A stretch of 5,524 nucleotides of DNA, taken from assembly GCA_029057255.1 (NCBI GenBank), contig JAICZO010000226.1:1-5524 (forward strand), written 5' to 3'. Below, piece by piece: positions 1-5,524 of the stretch (position 1 is its first letter; each line of letters begins with the position of its first letter). Under the pieces are notes generated by a model. The model was not told where the DNA came from. It saw only the letters and a list, made by a program, of their open reading frames with translations, and ran no database searches. Position numbers and translations under genes: made by a program. This DNA is from Muribaculaceae bacterium. GTDB taxonomy: Bacteria > Bacteroidota > Bacteroidia > Bacteroidales > Muribaculaceae.

Positions 1-2
1 TG

Positions 3-76
3 AGCCTCTTGTCGGATTCGAACCAACGACCCCGAGATTACAAATCACGTGCTCTGGCCAACTGAGCTAAAGAGGC
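3..76 (-). tRNA. tRNA-Thr, anticodon UGU
   Basis: Read on the minus strand, this folds as a complete cloverleaf. The 7-bp acceptor stem is GCCTCTT with AAGAGGC (76-70 with 10-4). The D-arm is GCTC/GAGC, and the anticodon loop TTTGTAA places TGT at positions 34-36, which reads ACA threonine codons. The variable loop has 5 nt, and the T-arm GTTGG/CCGAC carries the canonical TTCGAAT loop. The discriminator base is U (position 3), followed by CA at the window edge, so the 3' CCA is not encoded and must be added by the CCA-adding enzyme. The anticodon stem (CGTGA with TCTCG) has a U-U mismatch at pair 29-41. Fold and anticodon are read directly; identity follows from the anticodon. It is transcribed away from the MATE gene. 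Confidence 0.95.
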
Positions 77-366
77 GGTTTTCAATTTTCTCTTGCAGCG
101 GGGAGAGCCTTTGTCATTTCCCGTTTGCGGTTGCAAAGTTACGCAACATTTTTCAATCTCCAAATTTTTTTCGGGATTTTTTTCAAAGAATTTTTACCCC
201 TCCACATTATACGTCTGATTTTCTGCACGTTGACCTTGAAAATATTTTTCACTCTCGGGATTGCCCGTTTTTTGCCACCTTCCGGTGTCGCGCGTACATA
301 TATTAAAGCGGATTTTTTTGGCTGCCGACACAATAAAGAGCATGCCCTGCGAGTTTATATATAGAT
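77..366. other. AT-rich divergent intergenic region
   Basis: This spacer separates the leftward tRNA-Thr from the rightward MATE gene. It contains the tRNA promoter and long T-runs (around 166-182 and 313-319). A small hairpin, CACC-TTCC-GGTG, lies near 277-288. Short open frames here have low-complexity, Phe-rich translations and no family resemblance, so I do not call genes. I found no fully matching promoter for the MATE gene. The best plus-strand candidate is TATTTTTC (243-250) with TTTT (219-222) 20 nt upstream. It has one mismatch in each box and would imply a leader of more than 100 nt, so it stays unproven. Confidence 0.6.
134..164 (-). promoter_or_regulatory. Bacteroidetes-type promoter for tRNA-Thr
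   Basis: On the minus strand, TTTG (164-161) is followed by a 19-nt spacer and TAACTTTG (141-134). This matches the Bacteroidetes primary sigma-factor consensus, a -33 TTTG and a -7 TAnnTTTG. Transcription would start near 125-129, giving a leader of about 50 nt before the tRNA 5' end that RNase P would remove. Both motifs match fully. The start site is inferred from usual spacing. Confidence 0.75.
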
Positions 367-1752
367 ATGGGTACAAAGAATACGATTGACATGCTCAACG
401 GGCCTCTGGCAAGGCCTATGTTGATGTTTGCACTGCCGCTTATCGCCAGCGGCGTACTTCAGCAGTCTTTCAACTCTGTCGACGTCGCCGTCGTCGGCCG
501 TTTTGCCGGCAGCGACGCTCTTGCCGCCGTGGGCAGCAACGGCCCTGTGATAGGACTGCTTATAAATATGTTCCTCGGCCTGTCGGTCGGCGTGAACGTT
601 GTCATTGCCAATTATATCGGACAGCGCAACAGCCGCGGTGTCCGCGCCGCCGTATCGGCAGCGGCTGTCATGGCGGTGCTCAGCGGCGTGATAATGCTGG
701 TGACATCGCAGATTGTCGCCCGCCCGCTTCTGACAGCTCTCGACACTCCTGCAAGCTGCCTCGACCAGGCGGTGGAGTATCTGCGCATCTACTCGGTGGG
801 CATGCCGTTCATGATAATATACAACTTCGGCGCGGCGATACTCCGCAGCGTCGGCGACACCCGGCGCCCGTTCTACTGCCTGGTAGCGTCGGGCATCATC
901 AACGTCGTCCTCAACCTCATCTTCGTGATAGGCTTCGGCATGGGTGTGGCGGGCGTTGCGTGGGCAACGGTATTCGCCAATCTCGCCAATGCCGTGATAG
1001 TGGTATACCTGCTTGCGCGCGAGCAGGGCGACATCAGGCTTGACCTGCGGTCGATTACCCCCGACATGCAGCAGATGTCGAAGATTATACGCGTGGGATT
1101 CCCCGCCGGACTGCAGAGCACCGTGTTCTCGATATCGAACGTCTTCATCCTGTCCTCCATCAACAGCTTCGGCTCGGCGGCGGCAGCAGGCTCGGCGGCA
1201 GCCATCAACTACGAGATGTACTGCTACTTTGTCATCAACGCCTTCGCCCAGACGGCCGTGGCATTCATCAGCCAGAACTACGGCGCCGGTCAGCTCGACC
1301 GATGCCGCAGAGCCTTGCGGATAAGCCTCGTCTACAGCGTGTCGACGTCAATCTTCCTCAACTGCCTGATAACGTTCAACAGCGGGCTGTTCCTGTCGCC
1401 GTTCACCACCGACCCCGAGGTGCTCTACTTCGCTGCCGAGCGCGTCACCACCGCCCTGCTCTTCCAGTGGGTAGCATGCTACTACGAGATGGCAGGCTCG
1501 GCCATGCGCGGCCTCGGCTACTCGATGACACCGGCCATCATAACCATCTTCGGCACCTGCGTGCTGCGTCTGTTCTGGGTGGGATTCTTCCCTGCCGACG
1601 GCAGCTTCGCGGCGCTGCTTGCCGTCTACCCCGTGTCGTGGCTGCTGACCGACGTGGCGATGATGGCCGCCCTGGCGCGCATACGCCGCAGACTGCCCCG
1701 CGCGGCCGAAGCATCGGAGGCCGCCTCGCCGACAGCCGCGGCAAATGCCTGA
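367..1752 (+). CDS. MATE-family multidrug/cation efflux transporter
   Basis: The product is a 461-residue inner-membrane protein, the usual length for MATE transporters (about 440-480). These export cationic drugs or metabolites in exchange for Na+ or H+. About twelve hydrophobic segments form two homologous halves. The N-half begins with LARPMLMFALPLIASGV (residues 14-30), echoed in the C-half by MSKIIRVGFPAGLQS (237-251). The family motif pairs are IANYIGQRN (80-88) with FISQNYGAGQ (300-309), and LRSVGDTRRP (159-168) with MRGLGYSMTP (380-389). The sequence resembles the MepA/DinF-like branch common in Bacteroidales. The substrate cannot be told from sequence. The ATG at 367 fits the conserved N-terminus NTIDMLNGPLARPM; no Shine-Dalgarno is visible, only an A/T-rich leader, as is normal in this phylum. 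The tail (about 437-461) is a short Arg- then Ala-rich cytoplasmic extension. It appears to be a single-gene unit, since efp has its own promoter just downstream. Confidence 0.93.
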   Translation: MGTKNTIDMLNGPLARPMLMFALPLIASGVLQQSFNSVDVAVVGRFAGSDALAAVGSNGPVIGLLINMFLGLSVGVNVVIANYIGQRNSRGVRAAVSAAAVMAVLSGVIMLVTSQIVARPLLTALDTPASCLDQAVEYLRIYSVGMPFMIIYNFGAAILRSVGDTRRPFYCLVASGIINVVLNLIFVIGFGMGVAGVAWATVFANLANAVIVVYLLAREQGDIRLDLRSITPDMQQMSKIIRVGFPAGLQSTVFSISNVFILSSINSFGSAAAAGSAAAINYEMYCYFVINAFAQTAVAFISQNYGAGQLDRCRRALRISLVYSVSTSIFLNCLITFNSGLFLSPFTTDPEVLYFAAERVTTALLFQWVACYYEMAGSAMRGLGYSMTPAIITIFGTCVLRLFWVGFFPADGSFAALLAVYPVSWLLTDVAMMAALARIRRRLPRAAEASEAASPTAAANA

Positions 1753-1756
1753 GAGA

Positions 1757-1788
1757 TTTGCACAGTACGACAAAAATTACTACTTTTG
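1757..1788 (+). promoter_or_regulatory. Bacteroidetes-type promoter for efp
   Basis: TTTG (1757-1760), a 20-nt spacer and TACTTTTG (1781-1788) match the -33/-7 consensus in full. The -33 box starts four bases after the MATE stop codon, so efp need not depend on MATE transcription. Transcription would begin near 1793-1797, giving a leader of about 40 nt that is A-rich before the ATG, has no Shine-Dalgarno, and contains the palindrome ATATACGTATAT (1815-1826). Confidence 0.8.
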
Positions 1789-1834
1789 CACTCTCCAAAG
1801 GCAAATAAAGAAAAATATACGTATATAAACTCTT

Positions 1835-2401
1835 ATGGCAACTACAGCTGATTTTAAAAACGGTATGTGCCTCGACATCGACGGCAACTACTTCTTCATC
1901 GTAGAATTCCTCCACGTTAAACCCGGCAAAGGCCCCGCTTTCGTTCGCACCAAGCTCCGCAACGTAAAGACCGGCCGCATCTTCGAAAAGACCTGGAACT
2001 CCGGCGTCAAGGTTGAGGAAGTACGCATCGAGCGTCGTCCCTACCAGTTCCTCTACAAAGACGACATGGGCTACAACTTCATGCACACCGAGACTTTCGA
2101 GCAGGTGGCAATCCCCGGCGAAAGCATCGAAGGCGTAGAGTTCCTCAAGGAAGGTGACATCTGCGAAGCTATGGTACACGCAGCTTCGGAGACCATCCTC
2201 ACTTGCGAGATGCCCACCAGCGTCGTGCTCGAAATCACATACACCGAGCCCGGCATCAAGGGTGACACCGCTACAAACACCCTCAAGCCCGCTACAGTAG
2301 AGACCGGCGCCGAAGTACGCGTGCCCCTCTTCTGCAACACCGGCGACAAGGTGCGTATCGACACCCGCAACGGTTCGTACGTAGAGCGCGTCAAGGCCTA
2401 A
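1835..2401 (+). CDS. efp: Elongation factor P
   Basis: The product is a 188-residue cytoplasmic translation factor, the same size as E. coli EF-P. It binds between the ribosomal P and E sites and relieves stalling at consecutive prolines. The three family domains are present: an N-terminal KOW-like domain (about 1-63), a middle OB domain (about 68-126) and a C-terminal OB domain (about 131-187). The tip loop reads KPGKGPAF (29-36), with Lys32 at the position that is modified in EF-P proteins. It is a lysine-type factor, not the arginine type that receives rhamnose. Other conserved blocks are TEPGIKGDTA (137-146) and KPATVETGAEVRVPLF (151-166), the latter close to the EF-P signature. No EpmA, EpmB or other modification gene lies in the window, so the modification of Lys32 is unknown. 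The start at 1835 gives the expected MAT-DFKNG N-terminus. The gene is monocistronic between its own promoter and a strong terminator. Confidence 0.98.
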   Translation: MATTADFKNGMCLDIDGNYFFIVEFLHVKPGKGPAFVRTKLRNVKTGRIFEKTWNSGVKVEEVRIERRPYQFLYKDDMGYNFMHTETFEQVAIPGESIEGVEFLKEGDICEAMVHAASETILTCEMPTSVVLEITYTEPGIKGDTATNTLKPATVETGAEVRVPLFCNTGDKVRIDTRNGSYVERVKA

Positions 2402-2427
2402 GGCCAATTCCGACACAAAGAATCAGA

Positions 2428-2469
2428 AGACGGTTTCTGCGGCATCTGCCGGCAGAGCCGTCTTTTTTT
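2428..2469 (+). terminator. Intrinsic terminator after efp
   Basis: The arm AGACGG (2428-2433) pairs with CCGTCT (2458-2463). After one bulged T, TTCTGC pairs with GCAGAG, then GGC pairs with GCC around an ATCT loop with one bulged G. That gives about 15 bp in total, followed directly by a run of seven T (2463-2469). This is a classic Rho-independent terminator 26 bp past the efp stop, and it insulates efp from the thiamine operon. Confidence 0.9.
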
Positions 2470-2490
2470 CATGCCGTCAGCAAATTAAAT

Positions 2491-2521
2491 TTTGACATCC
2501 GGGCAATTATCACTACCTTTG
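2491..2521 (+). promoter_or_regulatory. Bacteroidetes-type promoter for the thiamine uptake operon
   Basis: TTTG (2491-2494), a 19-nt spacer and TACCTTTG (2514-2521) match the phylum consensus in full. Transcription is expected near 2526-2530, just ahead of the TPP riboswitch, so the whole aptamer would be in the transcript with only a few leading bases. Confidence 0.85.
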
Positions 2522-2536
2522 CCCGCGATAAATACA

Positions 2537-2638
2537 TTTTTTAGGGGTGCGAGGCCGACGCCGCAGCGCAGACGCCAAGCTGAGATCATACCCTCTGAAC
2601 CTGATCCGGGTAATACCGGCGTAGAGAAAAAAAACATG
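2537..2638 (+). ncRNA. TPP riboswitch (THI element)
   Basis: This is a cis-acting aptamer that binds thiamine pyrophosphate and turns down the operon when the cofactor is plentiful. The conserved core is read directly: AGGGGTGC (2543-2550), GCTGAGAT (2579-2586) with ATACCC (2588-2593), then GAACCTGATC (2597-2606) and GGGTAATACCGGCGTAG (2608-2624). P2 forms between GGGTG and the ATACCC strand, P4/P5 has the CCGG/CCGG arm (2606-2609 with 2616-2619), and a GC-rich P3 arm lies at about 2551-2578. P1 is closed by U2537-U2542 and the A-tract 2627-2634, which ends two bases before the receptor ATG. There is no room for a separate terminator or anti-RBS platform, so control of translation initiation is inferred. 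The aptamer identity is secure; the mechanism is inference. Confidence 0.95.
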
Positions 2639-4858
2639 AACAAGCAAACGCTTACCGCGGCTGCATGCCTGTGCGCCGCATTGTACGCGCAGCCTGCGGA
2701 GACATCCGACACTATATCGCTGCGCGAAGTAGAAGTAGTCAGCAACCGAGCCTCCGAGAAGACTCCCGTGGCTTTTACTGACATTAACCGTAAACAAATC
2801 GAGAAAGTCAACACCGGCCGCGACGTGCCCTTCCTGCTGTCGATGGCGCCGTCGGTTGTGTTCACATCCGATGCCGGAGCCGGCGTGGGATACAGCTCGA
2901 TGAGTGTGCGCGGCACCGACGCGACCCGCATCAACGTCACCATCAACGGCGTGCCGGTCAACGACGCCGAGAGCCACCGCGTCTACTGGGTGAACATGCC
3001 CGACCTTGCCTCGTCGCTCCGCGACATACAGATACAGCGTGGCGCAGGCACGAGCACCAACGGTGCAGGCGCATTCGGCGCATCGGTCAACATGCTCACA
3101 TCGGCACCGAGCACCGACCCCTACGCCACCGTGTCGGCATCATACGGCTCCTACAACACTCATAAAGAGACCATAACGGCCGGAACAGGACTGCTCGGCG
3201 ACCACTGGACGGCCGAGGCCCGCATCAGCAACATCGGCTCTGACGGATACATCGACCGCGCCACCAGCAACCTGTGGAGCTACCTCGGACAAGTCGCCTA
3301 TCAGAACGGCGGCACAACCCTGAGGCTCATAGCATTCGGCGGCAAAGAGGAGACATACATGGCATGGGACTATGCCTCGAAAGAGGAGATGGAAAAATAC
3401 GGCCGCCGCTACAACCCCTGCGGTAAGTATACCGACTCCGACGGCAAGACGGCATTCTACCCCGACCAGAAGGACAACTACATCCAGCACAACGCCCAGC
3501 TCCACTTCGGGCAGGCCATCGGCGACCGCTGGCGCCTCAACGCCGCGCTTCACTACACGTCGGGCCGCGGCTACTACCGCCAGTACAAGACCGACCGCAC
3601 CCTCTCCGAGTACGGCCTGGCGCCATTCTTCGACGCCGAGGGCACAAAGGTCAAGAAAAGCGACCTGATACGCCTCAAGCATGACAACAATGACTTCGGC
3701 GGCGGCTCTCTTGCGGCCAACTACAGCTACGGAAGGCTCGACATCACCCTCGGCGCAGCGGCAAACAACTACAGCGCCGACCACTTCGGGCAGGTCGAGT
3801 GGGTGCGCAACTATATCGGCGCGCTCGACCCGCAGCAGCAGTACTACGACAACACGAGCAACAAGTTCGACTTCAACACTTTCGCCCGCGCCAACGTCGA
3901 CATCGACCGCCACTTCTCGGCCTTCGCCGACATGCAGTACCGCCACATAAACTACCGCCTCGACGGCAGCAACGACAACTACGACTACGCGGCCGACGGC
4001 ATGCAGGACATGAACTACCGCGAGCGCTACAACTTCTTCAACCCCAAGGCCGGTGTCAGCTACTATGACGGCCGCCACAGCCGCGCCTTCGCATCGTGGA
4101 GCGTGGCGCACAAAGAGCCCACGCGCTCCAACTTCACCGACGGCGACCCCGCGCACAAGCCCACGGCCGAGCGCCTCTTCGACTACGAGCTGGGCTACAC
4201 CTTCTCGCACCGCATTTTCTCGGTCGGCGTCAACCTGTACTATATGGACTATAAGGACCAGCTCGTACTCACCGGACAACTCTCCGACACCGGCAACCCG
4301 CTGAGCGTCAACGTGCCCCACAGCTACCGCACGGGCATCGAGCTACAGGGCGCGCTGAAGCCATGCCGATGGTTCGACTGGCAGCTCAACGCCACCCTGT
4401 CGCGCAACCGCATCAAAGACTTCACCGAGTATATCTACGAGGACGGATGGACAAATCCCATCTCGCGGTACGTAGGCTCGACACCTATCGCCTTCTCGCC
4501 GTCGTTCATCCTCAACAACGCCTTCAACTTCAGCGTCGCCGGATTCGACGCCTCGCTGCAGAGCCACTACGTCAGCAAGCAGTACATGACCAACGCGCAC
4601 TGCGAGGAGGACGTCCTCGACGCATACTTCGTCACCGACCTCTTCGCCGGGTATACCTTCCGCAACTTCATCGGTCTCAAGGAGCTGCGCGTAGGCATCA
4701 ACGTCAACAACCTCTTCAACGAGAAGTATGAGAGCAACGGCTATGCAGGTGCCGGATACTACACCGACAAGGCGGGCGAAAAAGTGATATACCGCTACGC
4801 CGGATATGCCGCGCAGGCTCCCACAAACGTCCTGGCCACAATAACACTCAAGCTATGA
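2636..4858 (+). CDS. TonB-dependent outer-membrane receptor, probable thiamine (or precursor) importer
   Basis: From ATG 2636 this encodes 740 residues. A signal peptide spans residues 1-18 (Lys3, hydrophobic LTAAACLCAALYA, cleavage likely before Gln19). Next come a possible TonB box (ISLREVEVV, 27-35) and a plug domain (about 43-155) with conserved blocks such as VRGTDATRINVTINGVPVND (91-110) and QRGAGTSTNGAGAFGASVNM (134-153). The rest is a 22-strand-type beta-barrel rich in Tyr, Asn and Asp, with alternating hydrophobic strands, ending in ATITLKL. It lacks the N-terminal carboxypeptidase-like domain of SusC proteins, and no SusD partner follows. The frame stays open upstream to a TTG at 2492, but that would overlap the promoter -33 box and translate the riboswitch, so 2636 is the start. 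The substrate is inferred from the TPP riboswitch and the PnuT partner; the barrel alone does not show it. Confidence 0.92.
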   Translation: MNKQTLTAAACLCAALYAQPAETSDTISLREVEVVSNRASEKTPVAFTDINRKQIEKVNTGRDVPFLLSMAPSVVFTSDAGAGVGYSSMSVRGTDATRINVTINGVPVNDAESHRVYWVNMPDLASSLRDIQIQRGAGTSTNGAGAFGASVNMLTSAPSTDPYATVSASYGSYNTHKETITAGTGLLGDHWTAEARISNIGSDGYIDRATSNLWSYLGQVAYQNGGTTLRLIAFGGKEETYMAWDYASKEEMEKYGRRYNPCGKYTDSDGKTAFYPDQKDNYIQHNAQLHFGQAIGDRWRLNAALHYTSGRGYYRQYKTDRTLSEYGLAPFFDAEGTKVKKSDLIRLKHDNNDFGGGSLAANYSYGRLDITLGAAANNYSADHFGQVEWVRNYIGALDPQQQYYDNTSNKFDFNTFARANVDIDRHFSAFADMQYRHINYRLDGSNDNYDYAADGMQDMNYRERYNFFNPKAGVSYYDGRHSRAFASWSVAHKEPTRSNFTDGDPAHKPTAERLFDYELGYTFSHRIFSVGVNLYYMDYKDQLVLTGQLSDTGNPLSVNVPHSYRTGIELQGALKPCRWFDWQLNATLSRNRIKDFTEYIYEDGWTNPISRYVGSTPIAFSPSFILNNAFNFSVAGFDASLQSHYVSKQYMTNAHCEEDVLDAYFVTDLFAGYTFRNFIGLKELRVGINVNNLFNEKYESNGYAGAGYYTDKAGEKVIYRYAGYAAQAPTNVLATITLKL

Positions 4859-5436
4859 GCTTCGACACCATACTCGAAATCACGGGCTTCACTATCGGCC
4901 TTATATATCTCTACTACGAGTACCACGCCAACTCAAAGATGTGGATCGCAGGGCTGGTGATGCCCATGATATCGATGTGGGTATACTACTCCAAGGGGCT
5001 GTACGCCGACTTCGCCATGAACATCTACTATCTCGTCATGGCAGTCTACGGCTACGTCGCATGGACATTCAGCTTCAGGCGACGCCAAAAAGAGAACCGC
5101 CCCGTCAGCCATATAGCGCCCCGTGCCCTGCTGGGCACGGCGGCGGTATTCGCGGCCGTCTACGCGGCGCTGGTGACATGGCTTATATTCCTGACCGACA
5201 GCAACGTGCCGTGGCTCGACGGCTTCACGACAGCCATGAGCATCATAGGCACATGGATGCTCGCACGCAAATACATCGAGCAGTGGATAGCGTGGATACT
5301 TGTCGACATCGTATGCGTCGGCCTCTATATCTACAAAGGCATATACTTCTACTCGGCCCTGTACGCCGCCTATACCGTGGTGGCCGTCTTCGGCTACCTC
5401 AAGTGGCGCAGGCTTATGGCCGGGCAGGCGGCATAA
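4855..5436 (+). CDS. pnuT: PnuC-family inner-membrane transporter, probable thiamine transporter PnuT
   Basis: The product is a 193-residue membrane protein with about seven hydrophobic helices (approximately 5-21, 29-45, 52-71, 92-113, 122-137, 144-161, 163-181), the size and layout of the PnuC/SWEET-like fold. Family motifs include NIYYLVMAVYGYVAW (56-70) in the third helix, KYIEQWIAWILVD (139-151) with the WxxW pair, and the end FGYLKWRR (179-186). PnuC-family proteins move a vitamin by facilitated diffusion, and intracellular phosphorylation traps it. PnuC proper carries nicotinamide riboside; members under TPP control in Bacteroidetes are known as PnuT for thiamine. Specificity here is inferred from the riboswitch and receptor. 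The start codon overlaps the receptor stop as ATGA, implying translational coupling in one operon. A nicotinamide riboside or other vitamin carrier remains possible but less likely. Confidence 0.88.
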   Translation: MSFDTILEITGFTIGLIYLYYEYHANSKMWIAGLVMPMISMWVYYSKGLYADFAMNIYYLVMAVYGYVAWTFSFRRRQKENRPVSHIAPRALLGTAAVFAAVYAALVTWLIFLTDSNVPWLDGFTTAMSIIGTWMLARKYIEQWIAWILVDIVCVGLYIYKGIYFYSALYAAYTVVAVFGYLKWRRLMAGQAA

Positions 5437-5524
5437 TCAGATGAGCTCGCAGATGAGCGTCGCCGATGTGGCGTCGAGCACGCGCACGCGCACCGTCTGC
5501 CCCACCTTCGCCTCGCCGCGGGGG
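5437..5524 (-). CDS. miaB: C-terminal end of a TRAM-domain protein, probably MiaB-type tRNA methylthiotransferase (partial)
   Basis: The minus strand is open from the window edge to a TGA at 5439-5437, giving 28 residues that end AKVGQTVRVRVLDATSATLI then CELI. This VGxTVRVRV…(S/A)TSATL pattern resembles the last strands of the TRAM RNA-binding domain closing MiaB-type radical-SAM methylthiotransferases in Bacteroidales. These add a methylthio group to i6A37 in tRNA. The catalytic part lies outside the window, so family members such as MtaB, or another TRAM protein, are not excluded. It converges on pnuT with no base between the two stop codons. Confidence 0.55.
   Translation of the reverse strand, partial: PRGEAKVGQTVRVRVLDATSATLICELI

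Noticed and set aside
276..289. Small hairpin CACC-TTCC-GGTG as a terminator or regulator
   Set aside because: It has only about 4 bp and no following T-run, so it is too weak to call as an element.
313..320. TTTTTTTG as a -7 box for the MATE gene
   Set aside because: It lacks the A at the second position and has no TTTG at the right distance upstream.
49..364. Short frames in the spacer and over the tRNA
   Set aside because: They are Phe-rich or Lys-rich products of T-runs, one overlaps the tRNA, and none has a convincing domain or conserved start context.
1302..1808. 168-codon plus-strand frame overlapping the MATE 3' half
   Set aside because: It is an alternative frame of a conserved membrane-protein gene with an Arg/Pro-rich translation typical of GC-rich shadow frames.
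1538..2416. 292-codon minus-strand frame across the end of MATE and all of efp
   Set aside because: It lies antisense to efp and the MATE 3' end, crosses a promoter, and its translation has no recognisable domain. It is a shadow frame.
2643..2680. Lipoprotein signal in the receptor N-terminus (Cys11 or Cys13)
   Set aside because: The hydrophobic stretch before either cysteine is too short and lacks a good lipobox. Cleavage after Ala18 fits a normal outer-membrane barrel.
3140..4321. 393-codon open frame antisense to the TonB-dependent receptor
   Set aside because: It has a Val/Ala-rich, repetitive translation with no family resemblance. It arises from GC-rich third positions opposite a well-supported receptor gene.

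Overview
The window looks like a chromosomal segment from a Bacteroidales bacterium, with a fairly GC-rich codon bias of the Muribaculaceae type. The order rests on three promoters of the Bacteroidetes form (TTTG, a 19-20 nt spacer, then TAnnTTTG), start codons with A/T-rich leaders instead of Shine-Dalgarno sites, and the thiamine uptake gene pair typical of this phylum. The family is a guess from general protein flavour. No mobile element, CRISPR array or phage gene was seen.

Layout from left to right. A tRNA-Thr(UGU) gene lies on the minus strand at the left edge, with its own promoter about 60-90 bp upstream. An AT-rich spacer of about 290 bp separates it from a divergent plus-strand gene for a MATE-family efflux transporter (367-1752). 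Four bases after the MATE stop begins a promoter for efp (elongation factor P, 1835-2401). efp ends in a strong intrinsic terminator (2428-2469).

The right half is a thiamine uptake operon. It has a consensus Bacteroidetes promoter (2491-2521), a TPP riboswitch (about 2537-2638), a TonB-dependent outer-membrane receptor (2636-4858), and a PnuC-family inner-membrane transporter of the PnuT type (4855-5436) that overlaps the receptor by ATGA. The expected logic is that low TPP opens the riboswitch. The receptor then brings thiamine (or a close relative) across the outer membrane with TonB energy, and PnuT passes it across the inner membrane for trapping by pyrophosphorylation. The thiamine pyrophosphokinase gene often found third in this operon is absent here. 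Instead, the tail of a minus-strand gene with a TRAM-like C-terminus (probably MiaB-type tRNA methylthiotransferase) converges with no intergenic base.

I found no clearly unprecedented system. The most distinctive detail is that the riboswitch closing helix can include the receptor's AUG codon itself, which suggests direct translational masking with no separate expression platform.
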